NCBI GenBank assembly: GCA_016169945.1
Contig: JADLSH010000379.1
Coordinates: 3,779,501 to 3,843,500, forward strand
Direction: 5' to 3'
DNA from: Trachythela sp. YZ-2020
Lineage: Eukaryota > Cnidaria > Anthozoa > Malacalcyonacea > Clavulariidae
Length of the DNA stretch: 64,000 bases
Below, in pieces: positions 1-64,000 of the stretch (its first letter is position 1; every line of letters starts with the position of its first letter). Under the pieces are notes generated by a model. That model saw only the letters and a list, made by a program, of their open reading frames with translations. It ran no database searches and was not told where the DNA came from. The position numbers and the translations under genes were made by a program.

Positions 1-33
1 CCAAGGTGAAAACGTGACCTCCTGACGGAGGTA
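1..33. mobile_element. Right end of a CCTCCGGCAGG-type MITE
   Basis: AGGTGAAAACGTGACCTCC and the closing GACGGAGGTA match the ends of the elements at 21903-22274 and 56171-56483. The rest is outside the window. Confidence 0.6.
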
Positions 34-61
34 ATGATGACTTGAAATCTTTCTCTGCTAG

Positions 62-55754
<55,693 letters not shown>

Positions 55755-55844
55755 ACAAAAAGATTGTTTCTCAAAGGTGTCCACTGATTTTGACCGGATA
55801 TATGCATATTCTGAGATGGTGCAAAATATATATTATAAATATTA

Positions 55845-55850
55845 AATAAA
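55845..55850 (+). promoter_or_regulatory. Candidate polyadenylation signal of gene 1
   Basis: AATAAA lies 91 bp after the TAA, in an AT-rich stretch. A second AATAAA is present near 55955, so either may be used. Confidence 0.5.
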
Positions 55851-56170
55851 CTAGTATTGATATTATTATTGAATATTAATATATTAAAACTTAGCTTTAT
55901 GATATCTATAATATATAATACTTAATAGCTATAACCATAATGGTATGATTGAAATAAAATGTCATTTTTAAATAATGAGCATAAAGACTGTAAATATTTA
56001 AATTTGTATAAATTTTTTTAATTTTAAATTTCTAAAACTTTTTGAATAAAATTAGGAATAATAAATAACCAAATATAATTGTAGTGTGTTCATATTGAAT
56101 AATATATCTTAAAAAAACCCCTCTTGTCACAAGAAAATATTAAATAAATTAGAGGCACTCAGAGACTGCA

Positions 56171-56483
56171 TACCTCCGCCAGAAAATTAAGTCAAGTTTT
56201 CATGCATAAATTATCAATGCAACGGTAAAATAATTAACGGTAATTATTCATGCATAATTTATGCATTCCGTTCTGTTCAGCCGGGGAAAGCGAGACAAAC
56301 TTTTGTAAATTTCTCATCCAATTTTCATGCAAATTGAACCAAAATTTAATCGATTTGCCCTCGGCTTATGGCAAATAGCTCCACGAATTTCCGTATTAAA
56401 ATGTTTGATATTTTTTAGTTATCATGCTCATAAACACACACACAAACAAGCCCAGGTGAAAACATAATCTCCTGGCGGAGGTA
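56171..56483. mobile_element. 313-bp MITE between genes 1 and 2
   Basis: The termini TACCTCCGCCAG and CTGGCGGAGGTA are exact inverted repeats; CCCAGGTGAAAACATAATC is the inner conserved block. This is the only recognisable element in the 1.7-kb intergenic region; the rest (55860-56170, 56490-57498) is AT-rich with nothing I can name. Confidence 0.75.
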
Positions 56484-57498
56484 GTAAAGAAATAAACGAA
56501 TGAATAAAAAAATAACGTAGAACGTTTTTCCTAAAGATCTCTGTTTAGTAGCAATTATTCCAAACGCAAATATGTTACATACGTAACATCGGTGAAATTT
56601 GGTGTAACATTGCCCTAAGTGAATGCATGTCCAAGCCTACTTCATTTTCTTGAGTACAAATTTCCTTATAAAGAAACGGAAAAATGTTATGGCGTAAACG
56701 GATTTAATCGCTTGTGTTTGATGTCTATTTTTAACATGAGTGAAAAGCTAATTATAAGTTGCGAGATAAGTTGGGTAAAAAAAATCACTAAAAATATCTC
56801 ACTTTTTTTCCACAAAATCATTATAAAATTTCAAACTAAAAATACCCCACTGTATGTTTTGCTAGACTTGCGTGTTTACTTGATGTAAATATAGAAGCCC
56901 GTTTTCCACTGGGCGAATTAAGCCTAATCCATTTGTTCGCGCGAAGCGAATCTTTCTACGAGTACAATATTGCGCGCTAGTCACGTCATATTTTGCTATC
57001 GTCATCCGTAGCAACGAAGTAGTGGCTACAGTAAATATGATGTGGTTGCCTGGCGCGCAAATGACGAGTCTTGTACAGTCACTCGTAGGCCTAATCATTG
57101 TCCAACCGACCCAATCGTAACAATACGGTCATACAGCTGTTACGTTTCCATTGTCACCATTTCCCCCCTAAATCTCATTTGCGCATTCTTTCTAAAATTA
57201 TCTCCTCAAGATAATGAACTCAACGCGACCATTTGAAATGAAATATTATCTTATCTACCACCGAGATTTAGCACACGTGCGTACAGCCTGTACTATTTTA
57301 AGTATTTTCTGAAACATATATATACCATTGTCTCGAGGGTACAGTATACCCCATGTTTATTCACAGCTGCATGCTGTTATGTTAATGTCCAGTGCTCTTC
57401 ACTTAATGACTACTTGATATAATTTCCTTTGACACATATGGTACTTGAACACATCCTACATTATAACCGGATGTGTTTGTACTTCACTCGTCTCGAGA

Positions 57499-58249
57499 AT
57501 GGCGGTCGAACACAAACGTGACTACTTTGAGAAGACTTGTACGTTTATCCAACTCATTCTATTATTATCTTTATGTGCATTCTTCCAGGTCAACGCATCT
57601 ACTTCAGAGACTTGGCCCTGGTTAGTATATATTCCTTCGCTGAATTGTACTGGCGCAATTGTACACAGCAAATGGATGCTGACTTCATCGAATTGCTTCC
57701 AAAACAAATCAATACCATCAGAATTACTTATCCAAGTTCAGGAGTTAAATTCAGTCGGGAAAGTAAAAGGTGTCAGACTGGTTTATGTCATCGACTACAC
57801 GCAAAATAGTTCAACACATGGGTTCACGATGTTATTCCTAGCGAAAACTTTACCGTCTTTGACGCAGAACGTGGTTGCGTTGAGCGCAAATAATGCTGAT
57901 ATGGATAAAACTGGCATCGTTCTGAGTTGGGACTCGGGGCGCGCAAACGACGCAAACAATGTTAATATCTTTGCGTTGTCTGTTGATATTAGCCCCTGCG
58001 TCGGTGATAGCGCTCGTAGTGTTTGCGTGTCGTTAAATAAACATTTAGCTAGCAGTTCAAATATCCTTCGTTATTGCTCGCGCATGAGTCTTGGAAGCCC
58101 ACTTGTTACTATAGACGTGAATGGTCTAGTCTCATTAGTAGGGGTGCTGCACAAGAGAGCTGGTTGTCAACCACAAAGCAATTTCATTGGGAAGTTCTCT
58201 CGTATAGATTACGGAAGGAAATGGATTCGGCAACAATTTAGGATTCAGG
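57499..58249 (+). CDS. Trypsin-like (S1 family) domain, catalytically dead
   Basis: After the signal peptide the mature part starts STSETWPWLVYI, with LNCTGAIVHSKWMLTSSNC matching the C42-C58 loop of chymotrypsin-fold proteases. The three catalytic positions are all changed: TAAHC has become TSSNC (His to Asn), the DIALL strand is HGFTMLFLAK (Asp to Gly), and GDSGGPL is RMSLGSPL (Ser to Leu). The later elements VSLVGVLHKRAGC and the C-terminal helix IDYGRKWIRQQF are kept. The fold seems maintained while catalysis is lost, as in haptoglobin-type or clip-homologue pseudoproteases, so a binding role is likely. The exon ends at a GTATGT donor (58250). Confidence 0.8.
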
Positions 58250-61200
58250 GTATGTAAGTATGTGATACAGTGAACTAGTAGAAGGTGTTTGTAGATGGAA
58301 TACTCGAACGAAAATTTATATACATTTTTAGACCTATACTACCTTTACTCGTACAAACTACAGAGTTGTGACGAGTTAGTGGATATGAGATTGATGACAA
58401 TGACCTTAGACCTCTAACTATATTGTTGATTGCATTTTGATGCATTTACATGATAAAATTCCCCTCAGCATTTTAGGTTATCATTACTCAGGAAACGAAG
58501 CCGTGATAGTTCAGATATCAATGCAATATATAATGCTTACTAAATTTTAATTTAAAATATGTTTAAAATTTTCAGTAAATATTGGTATGTCGTTGAAAAT
58601 ATCGGTCACTATGCTATTTCGGGAAGAAAAGTTAATGTATTCCAGCAGTTTCAGATTAATCTCTGACCAAATTGTCCTAATGACAAGCTTTCGGCTATCC
58701 CACAGGCCATAGCCTTCAACGGGTGAAGGCTATGAGATATAGGTCTTCAACGTAGGGAACGTCTCAAATTGAATAATATTATGTCTTATCATGGCCGCGC
58801 ATCTTCCATATGCGCGACCAGCGCATGGCCGCGAATTTTCCTGGCCGCGCATCTTCCGAATGCTTGTTGTACAGTATAAATCAACCACGATACGTCTGCT
58901 AATATTGCTTACGGCTTACCACTAAAAGGCGGTTTCTGCGGTTTTCGGTCTCGTTTTCAGAAATTATAAAAGAGGAGGTCAAAGACATATAAATTAAGGG
59001 TTAAACATATCTCGTTTATGCACATTTCTATTCATTCATTCACATGAATAGAGTACATGACACGTATAGTCGATTAGTGCTGCATTCAGTCATACAGTAT
59101 TAATAGCCAGTTATTACATGCAATTGAAAGATTTTAGCTTAAAGTCACACGGTATTAAGGACTTTAAGATATGCTAAATCTACGACGAGGACGCGACGAA
59201 AAAACAGTCGCTAATGTTTGGAAACCAGTTTTAATTTGTTTTTCTCGCGTCTCTAACTTTGTTTACCAACCGGAGTCCATAGTTTTTACCCGTGTAGCTG
59301 AAACTGTGAGAATAGCGACTGTTTTTCGTCACGTCCGCGTCGTAGATTTAGCATATCTTAAAGTCGCTATTAACTGTGTGACCAAAAGCGTTTGCGCGAA
59401 GCGTCGGATAATTTTATTCCTTTTAGATTATCCACAATGTCAAGCGAGTGTTTACCGAACATTAGAGGACCCTTTCCGAGACTTGAGAAAGACACGTGAC
59501 AGCAACCTTTGCGACACAGAACTACCACGTGCATGGTATAGATTTAAACTGGATGGTCAACCAGCAGAGCTACCAACTGTCTGCCCAGCTTCGAATGCAT
59601 GTGGTACCTCGTCGTCTATTTGGCTTCCCCAAGCTGGTGGTCTTGAACTTGGAAAGCAAGTGGAAATCAAGGCGTGTGCCTCATGGAGTGTAGGAACTCA
59701 TCGCATTTGTTGCTTTTGGAAGTTGTCCGTGTTTGTTCGCCATTGTGGTGATTTTAAAGTGTATCGATTAACAAGAACTGACTTTTGTCCAACTGCATAT
59801 TGTGCTAATGGTAAGGTATTACCTGCAGATCCGCTGAAATAGCGAGCAAAATGCACTACGTCCTCCAGCCTGGAAAGAGCCCCCGCCCAAAGCAAAAGCA
59901 TGGCCTGGGGTATTTTTCAAGTTGTAAGCACGCTTTTTGCACTAATTGGCTGATTTATACTAGAGACGCAATATCAGTCAAGACGCAACATCTGTGTATG
60001 GAAACACAAGACGAACTATCCAGACGAACTAGCTAGAATAGCGCTATCTGTACTGGCAATGGTTTTGGGAACAAATCATCCGTGATAGTTCTCCAATGCC
60101 GTATTCAGGGATGGATCCAGCTTGATATGATAGGTGCTAAGCTGGCGCCGGTCATGAAGCAGGGTGTGGCCGGCATCCGAGGCAGGGTGAATCATCACTG
60201 AGGACTCCCATCAGGGTCAAGGGGTCATCTTGTCAGAACATTTTTGATTGCCTAGATGGTCAAAAAGGCCCATCAATGGCGCGATATTCTATTTTTGTTT
60301 GATAAATGCCCTGTCAAATCCAAATTTGATATGGGAATTGGCACCCCTCCTGCACCCCCCTTGGCGTAGCGGAATTTCTGTGTAAATGGTAAACAATCGT
60401 TAACTCTGCACGTAAGTTCGTCTGACAATACAATACAATACAATACAATAAAAATTTATTTTAACACGGTAAAAATCTTCAGTATAACATAATTTACAAA
60501 ACAAAGCATGCATAATGACAAAAAAAAATTAGGATCTACTGGTTTACAAGATTGCCGTGTGGGAGTTCATTTAAATTAGTATAATATTTATCTACAGCTT
60601 TTCGGAACTGTGCAAATGATTGAAGCATTCGTATATTTTCAGGGAGACTATTCCACAATTGTGCTCCACTATATTGAAAACTTCGTTTTAGATAATTAGT
60701 TCGTGGCTTAGGCAGATTTAACTTCATTTCGAAGTTCCTGAAATTGTACTCTGAGCCACGAACTGAAAAAAGATTTTGTAGATAGGTAGGTGTATTACCT
60801 TTGAGCGTTTTAAACATCAAACCAGCCTTAAACTTTTTGCGTCTTAATGACAGGTTATCCAAGCACAAAGTATCAAGAAGCACTCCAGCGTTAGCATCGT
60901 AGCTGGACCTCGTAATGACTCTAGTCGCCCGGTTCTGCAATTTTTGTAGTTTGGAACTTAGCGTTTTGACAAGAACATCTACGCGCATAGTTCGTCTTAA
61001 GGGATTGTCCGTCCGCATTTAATGACCGACGAATTGTAGAACAAACTAACTTTCCTTTCATTCAGACGAATCATCCGTCTCTAGAATCAGAATAATTACA
61101 TCCGAACAAACTGCCTAAATATATAATATGTGCTGCCAAACTGGACACACATATCATCCGCCTAATAGATTAATTAGCCACCCTCCCCTTGCCCCACCCA

Positions 61201-63923
61201 CCCCTTGCCCCACCCTCCTATTGCCCCATCCACCCCTTGCCCCCAACCTCCTCCCTTGCCCCTCTCCCCTCCCCTTGACCCCACCCCTCCCCTTGTCCCA
61301 CCTTCCTCTTGCCCCACCACTCAATGTTGACTGCCCAATGAAGTGCGAGTGGTGGGGGCTAGGCCTAGGGGGAGGCTAAGCACTATCTTCACAGTTTAAG
61401 TAGGGCAGTGGTGTAAGGTCGTTTCTACCATTCTTGTCCTAATGAATTATTCTATGATTGTAGCATAAATGGGGCAAATTTTGAGATTAGCAATCGTATT
61501 TCTTTAATTTTAGTCGCAAAGGGTGTCTGTGGGCCTGGCCAAACCGGTTATAAACCAAACTGCAAAGGTATGTCTATAGAATAATGTTACAGATAGGTGT
61601 AAACGTGCTGGTCCAGTGTAGGTAGTATTCTACAATAAGCTGTCATGGTTTGTTTTTGAACCACCTGAAACGTATCTCAAACGTGTGGGTCCAGTGTAAG
61701 TAGTACTCCTTAAAAAGATTAAAAGCACTTCGACGTTTCCATCCAATGCCGGCCCTTCGTCAAGAAGTTGGTAGCCATCCACTTCGCTACTAACCTCCTA
61801 AGGAAGGACATTCGCTCAAAAATATTTTTAATATTTTCAAGAAGTCCAAACACAAACCACTGCAGCTTTAATAGCATTAAGCTATACCATGAGCTTTAAA
61901 TAAACCTTTTTCAGATTCGTATCCGAAACTACCCAAAGTTCTGCAGCTTTATCCGTTCTACGCTTACCAAGGCAACCCAAAACAGCCCTATGTCTACCTT
62001 CGCTGTTTACTGCATGGTGCAAGGAGAGACGACACTGTGAAATATCTGTTTTACCTGTACAAAATAAAGAAAGGGGAAAATGGGAAAATGTTGAAGACTG
62101 TAATCCATCGAAGTGAGACTGCACGGAGATATTTTGATGTACGACTAATACCTGAAAGACATCCCGTTGGACTTGGTGATACGGTAGGGTATTGTTGGAA
62201 ATATTTGCAGTGTGAGGCCTTTTTTCTGGTCTTTGTCAAGTAATATAGACAAGTATTTCTAACCTCTATACTTGCGCATATGCTTACGTTGCTAGTTATG
62301 CCTGGCTTCCATTTTGGCCAAAGTTGTTGTGACCGTACTTAGGTGACCGTTGTGAAATGGTCTGGATGTATCTTGTCTTTTAGCTCTTGGCTGAGCTCGC
62401 CATCACGAGAGGTCTTGGCTGAGCTCGCCATCACGAGAGCTATTGGCTGAGCTCACCATCACGAGAGCTCTTGGCTGAGCTCACCATCACGAGAGCTCTT
62501 GGCTGAGCTCACCATCACGGGAGCTCTTGGCTGAGCTCGCCATCACGAGAGGTCTTGGCTGAGCTCGCCATCACGAGAGCTCTTGGCTGAGCTCACCATC
62601 ACGAGAGCTCTTGGCTGAGCTCACCATCACGGGAGCTCTTGGCTGAGCTCGCCATCACGAGAGGTCTTGGCTGAGCTCGCCATCACGAGAGCTCTTGGCT
62701 GAGCTCACCATCACGAGAGGTCTTGGCTGAGCTCACCATCACGAGAGCTCTTGGCTGAGCTCACCACCACGAGAGCTCTTGGCTGAGCTCACCACCACGA
62801 GAGATCTTGGCTGAGCTCACCATCACGAGAGGTCTTGGCTGAGCTCACCATCACGAGAGGTCTTGGCTGAGCTCACCATCACGAGAGCTCTTGGCTGAGC
62901 TCACCATCACGAGAGCTCTTGGCTGAGCTCACCATCACGAGAGCTCTTGGCTGAGCTCACCATCACGAGAGCTCTTGGCTGAGCTCACCATCACGAGAGC
63001 TCTTGGCTGAGCTCACCATCACGAGAGCTCTTGGCTGAGCTCACCATCACGAGAGCTCTTGGCCGACCTCACCGCCACGAGAGGTCGTAGCTTAGCAAGT
63101 TACTCTCATATCAAACATCATAGATCTTTGTCTCACGGCCTCGCGAGGTAAAATTATCAGCAAAAACCACGCGCACACGAGAGAGTCTGGCTATCAAATG
63201 CCCTCGCGAGGTCGTTATCAGCCAAGAGCTCTCGTTTGCGGCAGGCTTTATACGTTTTATGCAAATCAGTCTTAACTGATTGCAGTGATAAATCAACAAT
63301 CCATTACATCGGCCACTATGTCCACGATCGAATGGAAACCTGCAGGCTTTAAGCCCACGGTCAAACGAGAATGAGAGTTGAAAAGTGAGAGTTTGCATGA
63401 GAGTTTGTTCAACTCTCATGCCCCGGTCAAACGAGAACAAGAGTTCCATGAGAGTCGCGACAGAAATAATTTAGCGTGCGAAACGGATCCCTCAGAATAA
63501 TCCTAAAATTTCAGTAAACAAAGTGTTTAGATTTCCTTTTTAGCTTTTTTTGTTATAGACACAGTCATAACGTGTTATTTTGTTAAGCTAATTCTTATAG
63601 AAAGTGGAAAACACTAGTCTGACTATAGTTGTTTAAAATTCTTATGCAATTCTCATGACCGGTCAAACGAGCGAAACTCTCATCAACTCTCATCAAAATT
63701 TGAACCAGCTCAAAGTTGATGAGAGTGCATCAGAGTCGATGAGAGTTGGCGGTCAAACGCTCGTCAACTCTCACGCTCTCTTTTGCAGTAATGTATCTTA
63801 GCAAACAAACCCTGTTGTTCTTTATTTGTATAGGTTGTTTGTGAAGTTCTCTCGTTTTTCCAAGCGACAAGGAACATCAAGAGTCCAGCGTTGACCAGTC
63901 CAGATTATCATCTTGGAGTTGAG
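57499..63923 (+). CDS. Gene 2: secreted protein with inactive trypsin-like domain, D8C, EGF-like and VWDE-like regions (5' part, 6 exons seen)
   Basis: Exons read: 57499-58249, 59427-59810, 61514-61567, 61915-62183, 63834-63923, continuing past the window; a further small exon in the gaps cannot be excluded. Phases run 1, 1, 1, 0, 0 without conflict. The start is the ATG at 57499, which gives a short basic start followed by FIQLILLLSLCAFFQVNAS, a signal peptide. The gene is downstream of gene 1 on the same strand, with about 1.7 kb between stop and start. Whether the protease-like exon and the D8C exon belong to one transcript is inferred only from phase and order; they could be two genes. 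Confidence 0.65.
59159..59366. mobile_element. 208-bp palindromic MITE upstream of the D8C exon
   Basis: GACTTTAAGATATGCTAAAT is mirrored by ATTTAGCATATCTTAAAGTC, with arms of about 52 bp continuing through ACGCGACGAAAAA. Confidence 0.8.
59427..59810 (+). CDS. D8C domain (uromodulin/OIT3/VWDE type)
   Basis: A phase 1-1 exon of about 128 residues reads LPRAWYRFKLDGQPAELPTV, C-x5-CGTSSSIWLPQ, then VEIKAC, HRICCFW and VFVRHCGDFKVYRLTRTDFC ending AYCANG. WYRF, CGT.xxIWL, the CC pair and CGxFxVYxL are the D8C signature found in uromodulin, GP2, OIT3 and VWDE. It is extracellular and disulfide-rich. A palindromic element (59159-59366) sits just upstream in the intron and inflates the open frame there. 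Confidence 0.9.
60420..61018 (-). mobile_element. 5'-truncated LINE fragment with ATTGT-repeat tail
   Basis: The minus-strand frame (61018-60536) has LQKLQNRATRVI, LRRKKFKAGLMFKTLKGNTP, KRSFQYSGAQLWNSLPENIR and FRKAVDKYYT, the well-known LINE C-terminal tail. In minus orientation it is followed by a short 3'UTR and a TATTG-type tail, seen as CAATA repeats at 60428-60450. It sits in an intron of gene 2 and is a fairly young-looking fragment because the frame is open. Confidence 0.85.
61514..61567 (+). CDS. EGF-like mini-exon
   Basis: This 54-nt phase 1-1 exon reads VAKGVCGPGQTGYKPNC, with the CGPGxxGxxPxC spacing of the last EGF loop. Its acceptor is TTTTAG and its donor GTATGT. In VWDE-like proteins such fragments follow D8C, so it fits the order. 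Confidence 0.68.
61915..63923 (+). CDS. VWDE-like region after D8C (exons 61915-62183 and 63834-63923)
   Basis: The first exon encodes LPKVLQLYPFYAYQGNPKQP, YVYLRCLLHGARRDDTVKYL, FYLYKIKKGENGK and YFDVRLIPERHPVGLGDT. The second encodes VVCEVLSFFQATRNIKSPAL and TSPDYHLGVE. The order of a proline-rich start, an F/L-x-C strand, a short D-D-x-V-x-Y strand pair, then V-x-C-x-V ... S-P-A-L-x-S ... G-V/I resembles the segment between D8C and the vWF D domain in VWDE proteins. The first exon ends phase 0 at a GTAGGG donor and the second is phase 0-0 with a TATAG acceptor. The family call is moderate; the gene continues off the right edge. Confidence 0.6.
62382..63093 (+). repeat. 28-bp tandem array, about 25 copies
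   Basis: The unit is GAGCTCTTGGCTGAGCTCAC plus CATCACGA, with GGTCTT and CGCC variants. It contains paired GAGCTC (SacI-type) palindromes, so each unit can fold on itself. It lies in an intron of gene 2. Confidence 0.95.
63353..63790. mobile_element. CGGTCAAACGAG element (copy 3)
   Basis: Multiple AACTCTCAT / ATGAGAGTT blocks are bounded by CGGTCAAACGAG. It ends just before the last exon in the window. Confidence 0.6.
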
Positions 63924-64000
63924 GTACTCCTGGTTTTCTCCGGGTACTCTGGTTTGGGTAGGATTAGGATTGGAGTCAGAATGACGGTTAAGATTAAGAT

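Noticed and set aside
56619..57236. Short open frames between the two genes
   Set aside because: AT-rich, no domain, no splice signals that connect to either gene.
59171..59426. Upstream coding extension of the D8C exon
   Set aside because: The open frame here runs through a palindromic MITE; a TTTTAG acceptor at 59421-59426 with the matching phase marks the real exon start.
62037..62243. Open frame extending beyond 62183
   Set aside because: The extension after the GTAGGG donor soon reaches a stop and loses similarity; the exon at 63834 continues the protein in phase 0.
62382..63093. CRISPR-like array
   Set aside because: The 28-bp units are directly adjacent with no unique spacers, and the genome is animal.

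Overview
The window is animal nuclear DNA. Its genes are cut into short exons with GT-AG introns, and the introns are full of SINEs, non-LTR retrotransposons, palindromic MITE-like elements and satellites. The domain repertoire (C-type lectin, fibrinogen-like, MAM, SEA, FN3, D8C) and the repeat style fit an early-branching invertebrate, most likely a cnidarian. That assignment is an inference from gene content, not a proven match.

Gene 1 (plus strand, enters from before position 1, stops at 55754) fills most of the window. I assembled 35 exons by reading splice sites and phases. They join with no frame break into about 2,783 codons ending in a stop. Domain order is: C-type lectin 1, fibrinogen-like 1, C-type lectins 2 and 3, fibrinogen-like 2, a LamG-like exon, MAM, a tiny Cys-rich/EGF-like exon, a full LamG/ConA-like domain, SEA, nine FN3 domains (one exon each), and a C-terminal ion channel. 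The channel has the ionotropic-glutamate-receptor plan (S1-like, M1, pore, M3, S2-like, M4), but its pore carries the potassium-channel signature TVGYGD. The reading is a very large cell-surface receptor: a lectin/fibrinogen recognition ectodomain on an FN3 stalk, ending in a K+-selective, GluR0-like channel. This is the most interesting object in the window.

Gene 2 (plus strand, 57499 to beyond the window) starts with a signal peptide and a trypsin-fold domain that has lost all three catalytic residues. In compatible phase it continues into a D8C (uromodulin-type) domain, a small EGF-like exon and two exons resembling the region after D8C in VWDE-type secreted proteins.

The rest is repeats. 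The 5.4-kb intron between S2 and M4 holds a broken LINE with endonuclease and reverse transcriptase remains and at least three further insertions, one with a foldback typical of twin priming. Other introns hold three tRNA-derived SINE families, about twenty palindromic MITE-like elements, pentanucleotide arrays, a 17-bp minisatellite, a 69-bp satellite with an internal 16-bp palindrome, an 80-bp tandem repeat, a cluster of TGACGTCA octamers and a 28-bp tandem array. No bacterial-type features, CRISPR arrays or confident functional tRNA/rRNA genes were seen.
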